Source: Prosthecobacter debontii (GTDB lineage Bacteria; Verrucomicrobiota; Verrucomicrobiia; Verrucomicrobiales; Akkermansiaceae). Taken from it: a stretch of DNA of 49,000 nucleotides. Positions 7,061 to 17,342 of the stretch are shown here, piece after piece. Each line of letters starts with the position of its first letter. Within the stretch, counting starts at the first letter, position 1. The notes beneath the pieces are model-generated. The model saw only the letters and a program-made list of their open reading frames with translations, did not search any database and had not been told where the DNA came from. The stretch lies in NCBI GenBank assembly GCA_945870855.1, contig CAMBTP010000020.1, forward strand, positions 1-49,000, written 5' to 3'. Position numbers and translations under genes: made by a program.

Positions 7061-10027
7061 ATGAACTCAAAAACCCTTATCCATATCATTGCCAGCCTCG
7101 TGGCATGTGCAACAGCCGCCTCAGCCCAGACGCTGAGTCCCAATGCCGTCATCTGGGAAAATAACTTCGAAGCCAACTCGGTCGGCGCTTCAACCGGGGC
7201 CAATCCCGGTGTCATCAACGGCTTCCGCTTCAATTTTCCCGGCGGGGTGGTTCGCGACAGCTCTTCAGTCGCCCCTTTCGGTGAGAACAACCGTTATCTC
7301 GAACTCTCGCCTAATAACAATCCGAGCGTGGACAGCGGCTACCGTGCGATCATCAACGGTGTGCTCAAGGCCGCCTATATAGCCACCCCGGTCGGGTTCT
7401 CCTTCGATTTCAACGAGTCCATCGCGGCAGGATACGATACCATCATTGGATTTGCGACCGCCTCCACCGACAGCGCAGTGGATCTTAACGCCACTGGAGC
7501 TGTCGTCGCCTTGAAATTCCGCAACGGTGCCGTCACCGTCGGCGACCGCACGAGCATCGTTTCGGGCAGCCTCCCTTCATTCACCCAAGGCGTGAAATAC
7601 CGGATCAATTACATCACCAACTTCACCGGCGTCAGGCATAAAGTATTAGGACCGGACAACCTGGATATTACCCTTGAGCCAATGCAGATGGCTTGCTGGA
7701 TCCATAATCCAACCGCCGTGACCTATGCGTCACCCATTATCGTAGCAAATAACAACTCACGAGCTCTGGACGCCCACCTTTCCCTTATTTTCCGCCATTC
7801 CTCCACCACGGTCGCAACCCAGCGCCAAACCATCTACGTGGACAACCTGCTTGCCACGAACTTCGCCGTGCCGACTCCCACATGGGTTGGAAATGGCAGC
7901 GACGCGCTCTGGAGCACTGCCGCCAACTGGTCGCAAAGCACGGTTCCAGCGGCCAATGACAACATCGTCTTCACCGGAAGCCAGAACCTTTTACCCGATA
8001 ATAATCTCGCACTCGGCACCGCATTCACCAACATCTCGTTTGAAACCACCAGCTCGTCCTTCACACTCACCGGAAACGGCATCGAGCTTTTGGGAATCCT
8101 GTCGAATTCATCCAGCGTGAACCAGACCGTGGAATTGCCACTCCTCCTCAGCAGCACCCGGACGATCACCAATAACACCACCGGCACGCATCTCCATCTG
8201 AATGGCCTCATCTCGGGTGGCGGCAGAATTTCAAAAACCGGTGCCGGCACAGTCGCTCTCGGTGGTGCCAACACCTACTCGGGCGGCACCACGATCACCG
8301 GAACGGGAGTCGTTGACTCACACGCCCTCGAAGTGCTCCAACTCGCCAATGGCGGACTACCATCATCTCTCGGCAACTCATCCAGCGGCGCGGAGAATCT
8401 CATCATCAACGCGGCGGAACTCCGCTATACCGGCACCGGCGACACCACCGACCGCCTGTTCACCCTTGCGGCCACCGCTTTCATAACCAACAACGGCAGC
8501 GGCCCGCTGACATTCAGCAACACGTCCGCGATCCAACACTCTAATACTGGAACCACCCGCACCCTCAATCTCGGCGGCACCTTCACCGCAAGCCCAAATG
8601 TTTTCACGCCTCAAATCACGGATACCGGCAGCACCGGCCTCACCGGCCTCACCGCGCGCGGTGGCACTTGGGCGGTAAGTGGGAATAATACCTTCACCGG
8701 CAACGTTACGATCAACTTCGGAGCGAAGCTCAGTGTCCAATCCGACGCCAATCTGGGTGCGGCCACCGGCGCCGGCAAGTTCACCCTCGCCGGGACTCTG
8801 ATCTGCACCGAAGACATCACCCTCAACAGCGGCCGCGGCATCTATGCCGGAAGCTCCACCGCAGCCGGCAACGCGATCATCGAAGTAGCGGAAAATAAAA
8901 CAGCGACCCACAACGGCGTGATCTCCAATCACCTCGGCGGCAGCGCTGTCGGCGCGGATGGCCTGATAAAGTCCGGGCTCGGAACCCTCGTCCTCGGAGC
9001 CGCCAACACCTACACCGGAACGTCCACCGTGTTCGCCGGCACCCTCAGCCTCGGCGCAAGCGGCACGATTAACTCGTCGCCAACCATCAGCGTCCGTGGG
9101 GGCGCCACCCTCGATCTGTCCGCCAAAGCAGCGGCGTTTTCCATTCTCGCAACGCAAACGCTCACCGGTGCCGGAACAGTCCAAGGCCAAAGCCTCAACG
9201 TCGCAGGCAGCATCGCTCCCGGTAGCTCGGGAATCGGTGCCCTCGGCACCGACTCTGTCGCAATGGCTGCTAATTCCATCCTAACCATCCAGATCAACTC
9301 CACCGCCGCCACCAGCGACACCCTGGCAGTGAATGGAGATATCACACTCGATGCCGAGACCACTCTCTCACTGGCCGACATCGCCACCGCACCGGAACTC
9401 ATTCCTAACGGATCAAAGCTAACCCTCATCACCTACAACGGCTCCCGGATCGGCACTTTCAAAAACCTCCCAGAAGGTTCGACCGTGGTCGTTGGCGATA
9501 ATAAATTCAGCCTTTCCTACACGGATGCGAGTGCCATCACCCTTACCAGCACCAATGCAATTTCCGCAACTCCCTTCGTGGTGTGGATCGATTCGTTCCT
9601 CGCCATCACCGATCCTGCCGAAAAAGAAAAGAACGCTGATCCCGATGGCGATGGACGCAGCAACTTTGAGGAATTCGCCTTCGATGGGGATCCCAGCAAC
9701 CCCAGCAGTGATCGGAAATCCCAGAGCGATCTGGTTCTTGTGGATGGACTCAATTATCTCACCCTCACCATCCCAGTTAGGGATTCAGCCGTGTTTACGG
9801 GTTCACCTGCGTTGATCTCCGCTGCTGTGGACGGCCTCATCTACGGCATCCGTGGTAGTTATGATTTAAGTGGCTTTGCTGCGGGCGTGGTCGAGGTATC
9901 ACCCGCCATAACCACCGGCCCGCCACTCAACCCCGGGTGGTCTTATCGCAGCTTCCGCCTCAGCGCCAATTCCAGCGAGCAGCCCAGAGGCTTCCTCCGC
10001 TCCGAAGTGACAGCCGAAGTTAACTGA
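7061..10027 (+). CDS. Large secreted protein with autotransporter-associated beta-strand repeats
   Basis: 988 residues from ATG 7061, beginning with a signal peptide (MNSKTLIHIIASLVACAT to about SAQ). The first ~270 residues look like a lectin/LamG-type sandwich domain, on composition only. The middle is Gly/Thr/Asn-rich and contains beta-strand repeats of the PATR type (KTGAGTVALGGANTYSGG; KSGLGTLVLGAANTYTG). Near the end lies an EF-like acidic loop, DPDGDGRSNFEEFAFDGD, as in Ca-binding thrombospondin type 3/dockerin-like segments. The C-terminus has no PEP-CTERM motif and no recognisable beta-barrel, so its anchoring is unclear. It probably forms an operon with the next gene 20 bases downstream. 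A surface or exopolymer role is inferred. Confidence 0.8.
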   Translation: MNSKTLIHIIASLVACATAASAQTLSPNAVIWENNFEANSVGASTGANPGVINGFRFNFPGGVVRDSSSVAPFGENNRYLELSPNNNPSVDSGYRAIINGVLKAAYIATPVGFSFDFNESIAAGYDTIIGFATASTDSAVDLNATGAVVALKFRNGAVTVGDRTSIVSGSLPSFTQGVKYRINYITNFTGVRHKVLGPDNLDITLEPMQMACWIHNPTAVTYASPIIVANNNSRALDAHLSLIFRHSSTTVATQRQTIYVDNLLATNFAVPTPTWVGNGSDALWSTAANWSQSTVPAANDNIVFTGSQNLLPDNNLALGTAFTNISFETTSSSFTLTGNGIELLGILSNSSSVNQTVELPLLLSSTRTITNNTTGTHLHLNGLISGGGRISKTGAGTVALGGANTYSGGTTITGTGVVDSHALEVLQLANGGLPSSLGNSSSGAENLIINAAELRYTGTGDTTDRLFTLAATAFITNNGSGPLTFSNTSAIQHSNTGTTRTLNLGGTFTASPNVFTPQITDTGSTGLTGLTARGGTWAVSGNNTFTGNVTINFGAKLSVQSDANLGAATGAGKFTLAGTLICTEDITLNSGRGIYAGSSTAAGNAIIEVAENKTATHNGVISNHLGGSAVGADGLIKSGLGTLVLGAANTYTGTSTVFAGTLSLGASGTINSSPTISVRGGATLDLSAKAAAFSILATQTLTGAGTVQGQSLNVAGSIAPGSSGIGALGTDSVAMAANSILTIQINSTAATSDTLAVNGDITLDAETTLSLADIATAPELIPNGSKLTLITYNGSRIGTFKNLPEGSTVVVGDNKFSLSYTDASAITLTSTNAISATPFVVWIDSFLAITDPAEKEKNADPDGDGRSNFEEFAFDGDPSNPSSDRKSQSDLVLVDGLNYLTLTIPVRDSAVFTGSPALISAAVDGLIYGIRGSYDLSGFAAGVVEVSPAITTGPPLNPGWSYRSFRLSANSSEQPRGFLRSEVTAEVN

Positions 10028-10047
10028 TCTTCTAAAACCATAAACCT

Positions 10048-12513
10048 ATGAAATCGAAAAAAATCCGCCCCGGCGCAATGTCATGCGCCACTTTTTTCAT
10101 CACCTTCGGCATGGCCTCGCAGGCGGCGGAGATTATCAAAACCAATGACGCCAATGCACTCAACGTCGGCGGAAGCTGGGTCGGCGGCGTTGCTCCCGGC
10201 ACTGCCGATGTGGCGGTTTTTAACAATACGATGACCAGCGCCTTGAACCCGGCGATTGGTGGAAATATCTCCTGGCAGGGGATCAAAGTCACCAATCCCT
10301 CCGCGGCAATTGGAGTTTACAATACGGGCACGGGAACAGGTGGCAATATACTCACCTTGGGATCTGCAGGTGTCGATATGAGCGCGGCCACGCAGAATCT
10401 AACCATCCGCGCCCGCATCGGGCTCGGCTCGGACCAGGTTTGGAATGTGGCATCGGGTCGGTCGCTTGGCGTGGATGGCTGGGGCACCTCCAATGCCAAC
10501 GGTCTGCTTTATGATTTGGACTTGGGTGGCAACAAACTCACCAAATCAGGTACTGGCACGTTGAATATCCTCAACGGTTATGGCATTGCCAACGGTAGCC
10601 TCCAGATCTCGGAGGGAACCGTTCAACTTGCGGCGAACAGCACCCGCGTAACCGGGCTTGCGTCCAATGCCAGCATTCAAGTGGACAGTTCCGCAATCCT
10701 ATCAGTCCAAAACAACATCACTACCACTTTCAGCGCCGGTGGCGTGACCAAGAACTCGGTGGACGCGGTGATTTGGAATGGCGAGGTCAACCTCAATGGC
10801 GGACGTTTCAATATTTCTCATGGTACCACTAATGGCGATCTGAACATCGGTGGATCCATCATTGCCAAGTCCGGCACCATTAGTGAAATCATATACGCGA
10901 CAACTTCAGCCTCGACTTCCACCACTCAGTTCCAGCGCGATATCTCCGCCGCCATCACCGGCGCGGGAACCATCGATTTCAAAGCGAACAACACCACCCG
11001 TCTCACCGACCGGATCACTCTCACCGGCGACAATAGCGGATTCCAAGGCACCTCGCGCCTCAACGGTAGCACCGCCAGCAGCAGTCGCACCATCCGCATC
11101 GGCTCAGCCTCTGCCGGCAGCGCAGCCGCAGCTTGGGAAATCGCGGCGAACAATACCCTCGAAGTTCACGGCGTGAACACCCAGCTCGGCTCTCTCGCAG
11201 GAGCCGGCACGCTCAAAAACTCATCCTCCACGGCAGCCACTGTCACCGTCGGCGGCAGCGGTTCCAGTAGTTCTTTTTCCGGTGTGATCGACGCCGGATC
11301 CGGCGTTCTCAGCCTCGTCAAAACCGGTGCAGGCACACTGACCCTTGCTAACACCAACACCTTTGCCGGCAAAACCACCATCAGCGGCGGCACCCTCAGC
11401 ATCAACGCCGACAACCGCCTCGGTGCCGCTCCCGGATCCAATGTAACGGACCAGTTGATCCTCAACGGTGGCACCCTCGCTAGCACTGCCAGTTTCACCA
11501 TCGGCGCGACCCGCGGCACCCAACTCGGAGCCAACGGAGGAACCATCGAAACCGCCGCTGCCACCACCCTCACCATGTGGTCGCCGATTTCTGGATCAGG
11601 AAGCCTGACCAAGACCGGTGCCGGCACCATGCTGCTCAATGCCTTCAGCTCCTTCAACGGTGGCTTACTCATCAATGAAGGAGCCGTGACGACCGCCGCC
11701 ACTGCGAACCGCTTCAGCCCAGGCAACGCAATCACCATCGCCTCAGGCGCTTCGCTCACCATTAACGCAAGCCAGGCCATCGGGTCTCTGGCAGGAGCCG
11801 GCAGCGTGAATCTCGCCACCGGTACCCTCACGGTCAGTGGCGCATCCAGCAAAATCTTTTCTGGCATCGTCACAGGCAACGGAGGCCTGACGAAATCCGG
11901 CGCAGGCACTCTCACTTTGAGCGGTGTCAACAGCTATAGCGGCTCGACCAGTGTCACCGCAGGAACACTCATCGTCGGCGATGGAATCAGCGGCAGTGCC
12001 GCAGACAGCGCTTTCACCGTGAGCGGAAGCGGCACCTTGTCTGGCTCAGGCACCATTGGCGCACTCGTCGTCAGCACCGGCGGCACCGTGGCTCCTGGCA
12101 ACAGCCCGGGTGTCCTTGTCACCGATAATTTCAACCTTGATGGCGGTAATTTCCTCGCCGAACTCAACGGCACAACCGCCGGCACACAATATGATCAGAT
12201 CCACGTCAACGGCACCGTTTCTCTCGCCGGCTTGATGAGCCTCTCGCTGGGTTTTAACCCGGAGGTAAATGATATCTTCTTCCTTATTCTCAACGACGGG
12301 TCGGATGCGGTCACCGGAACCTTCACCGGACTCGCGGACAATTCGACTTTCTCCCAAGACGGATCATTTTTCCAGATCAGCTATCTGGCGGACTTCGCAA
12401 CCAACAGCTTCACCGGCGGCAATGATGTGGCCATCATCGTGGTGCCCGAGCCCTCGGGAGCCCTGCTCGGCTGCCTTGGAATTCTCGCGCTGTTCCGCAG
12501 GCGGCGCTCGTAA
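10048..12513 (+). CDS. PEP-CTERM protein with autotransporter-associated beta-strand repeats
   Basis: 821 residues. An N-terminal signal peptide (ends near SQAAE) is followed by a strand-repeat body with several PATR units (SLVKTGAGTLTLANTNTF, GLTKSGAGTLTLSGVNSY, SLTKTGAGTMLLNAF). The C-terminus is a textbook PEP-CTERM sorting signal: VVPEPSGALLGCLGIL, a hydrophobic span, then RRRRS. Such proteins are expected to be processed by an exosortase and displayed or released together with exopolysaccharide. The exosortase is not in this window. It shares repeat type and orientation with the preceding gene, suggesting paralogous repeat domains with different C-terminal fates. Confidence 0.9.
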   Translation: MKSKKIRPGAMSCATFFITFGMASQAAEIIKTNDANALNVGGSWVGGVAPGTADVAVFNNTMTSALNPAIGGNISWQGIKVTNPSAAIGVYNTGTGTGGNILTLGSAGVDMSAATQNLTIRARIGLGSDQVWNVASGRSLGVDGWGTSNANGLLYDLDLGGNKLTKSGTGTLNILNGYGIANGSLQISEGTVQLAANSTRVTGLASNASIQVDSSAILSVQNNITTTFSAGGVTKNSVDAVIWNGEVNLNGGRFNISHGTTNGDLNIGGSIIAKSGTISEIIYATTSASTSTTQFQRDISAAITGAGTIDFKANNTTRLTDRITLTGDNSGFQGTSRLNGSTASSSRTIRIGSASAGSAAAAWEIAANNTLEVHGVNTQLGSLAGAGTLKNSSSTAATVTVGGSGSSSSFSGVIDAGSGVLSLVKTGAGTLTLANTNTFAGKTTISGGTLSINADNRLGAAPGSNVTDQLILNGGTLASTASFTIGATRGTQLGANGGTIETAAATTLTMWSPISGSGSLTKTGAGTMLLNAFSSFNGGLLINEGAVTTAATANRFSPGNAITIASGASLTINASQAIGSLAGAGSVNLATGTLTVSGASSKIFSGIVTGNGGLTKSGAGTLTLSGVNSYSGSTSVTAGTLIVGDGISGSAADSAFTVSGSGTLSGSGTIGALVVSTGGTVAPGNSPGVLVTDNFNLDGGNFLAELNGTTAGTQYDQIHVNGTVSLAGLMSLSLGFNPEVNDIFFLILNDGSDAVTGTFTGLADNSTFSQDGSFFQISYLADFATNSFTGGNDVAIIVVPEPSGALLGCLGILALFRRRRS

Positions 12514-12589
12514 CCGGCACATCCCGCCATCACCCTCCCGCTCCGCTTTTCGATCTGCATCCATTCTTCAATCCCAACATCCCATCACC

Positions 12590-13318
12590 ATGAAATTACC
12601 GACTCACAAGAAACGTGCCTTTCGGAGATCCGGCTTCACACTTGTCGAGCAACTCGTCGTCATTACCATAATTGTCTCGCTTGCCGCTATCATCATCAAC
12701 GTCACATATAGGCTGCGCGCTCGCGCCGAGAGTGTAAATGCATTCAATCACATCCGCCAAAGCGGCATGATTCTGCTAGGCAACGCCCAGGAGAATAACA
12801 GCCGCCTTGAGTTATTTGCCGGCGGTGCAACCGGCGGTTTTGAAATTCGCGCATACAACATCGTTCGCGCGAACTTAGGCTTTGATTTCACCCGATGGAA
12901 CAACCAACAGGTTAACCGAGCTAATATCATGCATTGGAATCCCAAGAAAGTGAAGCCAACCAACTTTCACTGGAATTGCTTTGCAGTTAATTTCACCGAT
13001 ATGCCCGACTTCGGCGTGCGCTGGCGTGTCGATAATGGACGCCCGGATGGCAGCAATGTCCGCATGCTTGCCATTCCCACGGTTGATCGCCCATCAGCCT
13101 TCCCATTACTCATGGATTCATCTGCGGCGGATGGCAGCGAGATTTTCCGCATTGGCATTGCGCAAACCGAACTGCCCGCGCTTCGCAACGCTGGGAAATG
13201 TCATGCCTTTTTCCTAGACGGCTCAGCGCGCCAATTGGACAAAGTCGGCCTCAAAACAGCCGGATTCCGCACGGCATACGACACTAGCAAGTCCCCACCC
13301 AAGCTGACCAATCTCTGA
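12590..13318 (+). CDS. Type II/IV pseudopilin-like protein (DUF1559-like)
   Basis: The 242-residue protein starts at ATG 12590. It carries a class III prepilin signal: a short basic leader (KLPTHKKRAFRRSG), cleavage before Phe, then FTLVEQLVVITIIVSLAAI with Glu at mature position 5. The globular part ends with HAFFLDGSARQL, the H-x-x-x-x-DG-like strand seen in the large pseudopilin families of Planctomycetes and Verrucomicrobia. It should be processed by PilD and sit in a type II/IV filament or the cell envelope. It follows the two repeat proteins by 76 bases and is probably expressed with them. Confidence 0.85.
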   Translation: MKLPTHKKRAFRRSGFTLVEQLVVITIIVSLAAIIINVTYRLRARAESVNAFNHIRQSGMILLGNAQENNSRLELFAGGATGGFEIRAYNIVRANLGFDFTRWNNQQVNRANIMHWNPKKVKPTNFHWNCFAVNFTDMPDFGVRWRVDNGRPDGSNVRMLAIPTVDRPSAFPLLMDSSAADGSEIFRIGIAQTELPALRNAGKCHAFFLDGSARQLDKVGLKTAGFRTAYDTSKSPPKLTNL

Positions 13319-13483
13319 AGGGGCACTCATCGAATCGGCCAGAAAAAGCCACTTGATGTCACCCTCCAGTCGTAACTCCCGAACCTGTCAATCTGCTAGT
13401 GAACGCCCAAGTCCACTAGCCCGTTTGGCAGTCATCGGAAAGCTTGCTAACTCGCGGATAAAATGACTGACCATTCGTTCGCC

Positions 13484-14416
13484 TCAATCTTTCCGCGTCA
13501 GCTCCACGAAGACATCCTCTAGAGTTGCCTCGTGTTGGAAAAGGGAGCGCAGCGGCCAGTGGTTTTGGGCGGCGACGGCGGCGAATTCCTCGCGGGTGTC
13601 GGTGCCGGAATCGACCCATACCATGAAACGGCTCCAGCCTTCCGCGAGTTCCTCACAGGAAACCTTTTTCACATGCGGTAAATCGGCGAGGAGGCGAGTG
13701 ACCGTTTCGGCGGGTGCCTGCATCTCGATCTGCACGCGCCCGGCGGCACGCATTTCGGAAATCAGGTTCTGCGGCGTGTCCGCGGCCTTGATTTTCCCGC
13801 CGTCGATAATGATTACGCGGCTGGCGATCATTTCCACCTCGGAAAGAATATGCGTGGAGATCAGGACGGTGTGATTTAGGGCGAGGTGCTTGATCAGCTC
13901 CCGGATCTGGCGGATCTGGATGGGGTCGAGGCCGTTTGTCGGCTCGTCGAGGATGAGCAAGTCTGGCTGGTGGACGAGGGCGTCCGCGAGACCGACGCGC
14001 TGGCGGAAGCCTTTGGAAAGCGTTTTGATCATTTTCCGCCGGACAGTCTCAAGGCCGCAAGTGTCGATGACGTGGGAGACGCGGCGGCGGGCGTCACTGT
14101 TGGAAAGTCCTTTGATTCGGGCGCGGAAGGACAGGTATTCGCGGACGCGCAGGTCATCATAGAGCGGGACGTTCTCCGGCATGTAGCCAATGCGTTTCCG
14201 CGCCTCGATGGACTGCCGGAAAATATCGAACCCCGCGACGGTGGCCGAGCCAGACGAGGGCGGCAGGTAGCCGGTGAGCATCCGCAGAGTAGTGGTTTTG
14301 CCCGCGCCGTTCGGCCCGAGGAAACCAATTATTTCCCCCTTCGTTACGGAAAAGGAGACATCGCGGACGGCCAGATGGCGTCCGTAGCGTTTGGAGAGGT
14401 TGTTGACTTCGATCAT
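13484..14416 (-). CDS. ABC transporter ATP-binding subunit (GldA-like), orphan
   Basis: 310 residues. The nucleotide-binding domain shows Walker A GPNGAGKTT, the signature LSKGFRQRVGLADAL, Walker B LLILDEPTNGLD and the switch His in ISTHILSE. A C-terminal ~80-residue extension (QIEMQAPAETVTRLLADL) matches the DUF4162-like tail of the CcmA/GldA/NatA exporter class. Family members normally sit beside one or two permease genes; none is adjacent. Downstream is 165 bp of intergenic DNA and upstream the divergent sucA. It may pair with a distant permease. The exported substrate is unknown. Confidence 0.9.
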   Translation of the reverse strand: MIEVNNLSKRYGRHLAVRDVSFSVTKGEIIGFLGPNGAGKTTTLRMLTGYLPPSSGSATVAGFDIFRQSIEARKRIGYMPENVPLYDDLRVREYLSFRARIKGLSNSDARRRVSHVIDTCGLETVRRKMIKTLSKGFRQRVGLADALVHQPDLLILDEPTNGLDPIQIRQIRELIKHLALNHTVLISTHILSEVEMIASRVIIIDGGKIKAADTPQNLISEMRAAGRVQIEMQAPAETVTRLLADLPHVKKVSCEELAEGWSRFMVWVDSGTDTREEFAAVAAQNHWPLRSLFQHEATLEDVFVELTRKD

Positions 14417-14550
14417 CGGTGCCGGGGCGGCGGTATATTTTCAGGCGGCGAAGGTTGACGCAAGCCCTCTTGCCCTTTAACTAACTCCCCGCGCGTTGCC
14501 GAAAAGATCATTTTTTCCCTTTCCAAGCAACACGCCACACAAGCATTCCC

Positions 14551-17319
14551 ATGAACTCCTCGGTTTCGGCGCGCCTCAATTCAGATCTATTGGAAGAAAA
14601 ATACGCACAATGGTGTGAAGATCCACGCTCGGTGGAAGGCACATGGTCGGCGTTTTTCGAAGGCTTTGAGCTCGGTGTCGCGCAGGCGAAATCTAAAGAA
14701 GGACAAGCTGCGGAAGCAAGCGCGGCGGCCGTTCCTGGCGCGGATCTTGAGTTCAATGGCAAGGTGGTCGGCCTCGTTTACAACTACCGCACGCTCGGCC
14801 ACACCCAGGCACAGATCAACCCGCTCGATGAAAATCCGGAGTTGAACCCGCGCCTCTCGATGAGCGAATTCAATTTCACCGAAGCAGAAATGGAGCGCGA
14901 GGCCTCGAACCCGTTTTTCCAGCACGGCACGAAAATGAAGCTGCGGAATATGGTCGCGGCGCTCAAAGCCACTTATTCAGGAAAAATCGGCTTCGAGTTC
15001 ATGCATATCCACAACACCACCGTGCGCCACTGGGTGCGCGAGCGGATCGAACTGCACGGCTCAAGCGGTGTGGAGAAATCGATGGAGATGCAAATCAACT
15101 CCCTGCGCTGGTTGCTTGAAGCAGAGACTTTCGAAAATTTCCTGGCGAAAAAGTTCCTCGGCGAGAAGCGCTTCTCGCTGGAGGGCGGCGAGGGCGCGAT
15201 GGTCGTTCTCAACGCCATCATGGAAAACTGCCCGAAGCAGGGCGTGCTTGAAATCGAGATGGGCATGGCGCACCGCGGCCGCCTCAACGTGCTGGCGAAT
15301 TTCGTACGGAAATCCCTCACCACCCTGCTTTACGAATTCACACCTGAATACGAACACGGCCTTGTCGCGGGCGATGGTGATGTAAAATACCACCTCGGCT
15401 ACGAGAGTATCCGCGAATTTCCGGAAGGCAAAGTCCGCGTCAGCCTCGCCGCAAATCCCAGCCACCTTGAAGCGGTGAACTCGATTGTCGAAGGTAAAGC
15501 CCGCGCTCGCCAGCGTGTGATCGGCGATGACGGCGTCACCACCGACCGCAAGCGCGTCCTCCCCATCCTGATCCACGGTGATGCGGCCTTCGCCGGCCAG
15601 GGCTCTGTCGCGGAGCTGCTAAACCTTTCCCAACTCCCCGGTTACCGCACTGGCGGCACGATCCACCTCATCATTAACAACCAGATCGGCTTCACCACAA
15701 TGCCGGCCGACGCCCGCTCCTCTGCCTATGCCACGGACGTCGCGAAAATGATCGAGGCGCCCATCCTCCACGTCAACGGCGAGGAACCCATGGAGCTTTA
15801 CTGGGCGGCGAAATTCGCGCTCGAGTTCCGTCAGAAGTTTGGCCGCGACATCGTGATCGACATGTATTGTTACCGCCGCCAAGGCCACAACGAGGCGGAT
15901 CAAGCTGCATTCACGCAACCGCTCGTCTCTAAGCAGATCGCCGCTCGCGAGACCTTCGGCCAAGTTTACAAACGCAATCTCGTCACCGATGGCGTGCTAT
16001 CTCAAGAAGATGCGGATGCGCTCGAACAGGCCATTTGGGATCGCCTTGAGGAAGGCCATAAGCAGATGCTGGAAATGAGCGAAGCCGGCGACCGCACGGT
16101 GTTCAGCGGATCGACTGCTATCATCCAGCCGGCCTATTCCCATGCGTCGGTTTCAACCGGGATCACCCGCGAAAAACTCCAGCACATCGGCAAGACTCTG
16201 ACGTCGGTGCCGGAAGGTTTTCACCTCAACCCCACGCTGGAGAAACGCTTCCTGCCCCGTCGCGTCGAGGCGCTCACCAACGCCGGCCCGATCGATTGGG
16301 CTTTCGCGGAGTCGCTGGCCTTCGGATCGCTGCTGATGGAGGGCTCGCCCGTCCGCCTTTCCGGTCAGGACTGCCGCCGCGGCACTTTCTCCCAACGCCA
16401 CGCTGTTTTCTACGATTACGAAACCCGCGAGCGCCACATTCCACTGCAGCACCTTTCCCCAGAACAGGCGAAATTCTGCGTTTATAACTCGCTACTCTCG
16501 GAGTTCGCGGTGCTTGGTTTCGATTACGGATACTCACTCTCCTACCCGAGCATGCTGCTTTTGTGGGAAGCCCAGTTCGGAGATTTCTCCAACGGCGCAC
16601 AGGTCATCATCGACCAGTTCATCTCCTCCGCGGAATCGAAGTGGCAGACGCCCTCCGATCTCGTGATGCTGCTCCCCCACGGCTACGAAGGCATGGGGCC
16701 CGAGCACTCCAGCGCACGCCTAGAGCGCTTTCTCCAGCTCTGTGCGGAGTGCAATATGATCGTCGGAAACTTCACCACGCCGGCCCAGTATTTCCACGCC
16801 CTGCGCCGCCAGAAACGCCGCGATTTCCGCAAGCCGCTCATCCTGATGACCCCGAAAAGCCTGCTGGGCAGACCCGAGGCGGTTTCCCCGGAAGCTGATT
16901 TCCTCGAAGGCACCTGCTTCCAGGAAGTGCTGCCGGATCTTATGGTTTTCGAAAATACAGCAGATGTGAAACGCGTCGTCTTCTGTTCCGGCAAAGTCTA
17001 TTACGACCTCACGGCACACCGCGCCGCCGCCGGCATCACCGATACCGCGCTGATCCGCATCGAACAGCTTTACCCCTTCCATGATGAAATGGTCGCCGCT
17101 CTTACCGCGCAATTCCCGCAGGCATCCAGATTCGTCTGGTGCCAAGAGGAGCCGCAAAACATGGGCGCGTGGACTTACATCTCACCGCGCATCGAGGAAG
17201 CCCTCGGCACCCGCCCACTCTACGCAGGCCGCAAGGCCGGTTCCAGCCCCGCCGCAGGCTCCAAGGCCATTCACTACCGCGAGCAAAAAGCCCTGCTCAC
17301 CAAAGCCTTCGAAATTTAA
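14551..17319 (+). CDS. sucA: 2-oxoglutarate dehydrogenase E1 component
   Basis: 922 residues, normal length for E1o. It is a thiamine-diphosphate enzyme that decarboxylates 2-oxoglutarate and passes the succinyl group to E2 lipoyl arms in the TCA cycle. Visible marks are an N-terminal segment like other E1o proteins ([16 protein letters not shown]), the active-site stretch [11 protein letters not shown], the ThDP/Mg region GDAAFAGQG with [18 protein letters not shown], and a C-terminal pyrimidine-binding domain with [23 protein letters not shown] 14551 is the first good start. The E2 gene follows after 23 bases, so the two form an operon; E3 is not in the window. Confidence 0.97.
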   Translation: MNSSVSARLNSDLLEEKYAQWCEDPRSVEGTWSAFFEGFELGVAQAKSKEGQAAEASAAAVPGADLEFNGKVVGLVYNYRTLGHTQAQINPLDENPELNPRLSMSEFNFTEAEMEREASNPFFQHGTKMKLRNMVAALKATYSGKIGFEFMHIHNTTVRHWVRERIELHGSSGVEKSMEMQINSLRWLLEAETFENFLAKKFLGEKRFSLEGGEGAMVVLNAIMENCPKQGVLEIEMGMAHRGRLNVLANFVRKSLTTLLYEFTPEYEHGLVAGDGDVKYHLGYESIREFPEGKVRVSLAANPSHLEAVNSIVEGKARARQRVIGDDGVTTDRKRVLPILIHGDAAFAGQGSVAELLNLSQLPGYRTGGTIHLIINNQIGFTTMPADARSSAYATDVAKMIEAPILHVNGEEPMELYWAAKFALEFRQKFGRDIVIDMYCYRRQGHNEADQAAFTQPLVSKQIAARETFGQVYKRNLVTDGVLSQEDADALEQAIWDRLEEGHKQMLEMSEAGDRTVFSGSTAIIQPAYSHASVSTGITREKLQHIGKTLTSVPEGFHLNPTLEKRFLPRRVEALTNAGPIDWAFAESLAFGSLLMEGSPVRLSGQDCRRGTFSQRHAVFYDYETRERHIPLQHLSPEQAKFCVYNSLLSEFAVLGFDYGYSLSYPSMLLLWEAQFGDFSNGAQVIIDQFISSAESKWQTPSDLVMLLPHGYEGMGPEHSSARLERFLQLCAECNMIVGNFTTPAQYFHALRRQKRRDFRKPLILMTPKSLLGRPEAVSPEADFLEGTCFQEVLPDLMVFENTADVKRVVFCSGKVYYDLTAHRAAAGITDTALIRIEQLYPFHDEMVAALTAQFPQASRFVWCQEEPQNMGAWTYISPRIEEALGTRPLYAGRKAGSSPAAGSKAIHYREQKALLTKAFEI

Positions 17320-17342
17320 TTCTTCAACACCTTTCCTCCATC

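Noticed and set aside
11166..11930. 254-residue minus-strand frame inside the PEP-CTERM gene
   Set aside because: Opposite strand of the strand-repeat region; Val/Pro-rich shadow without domains.
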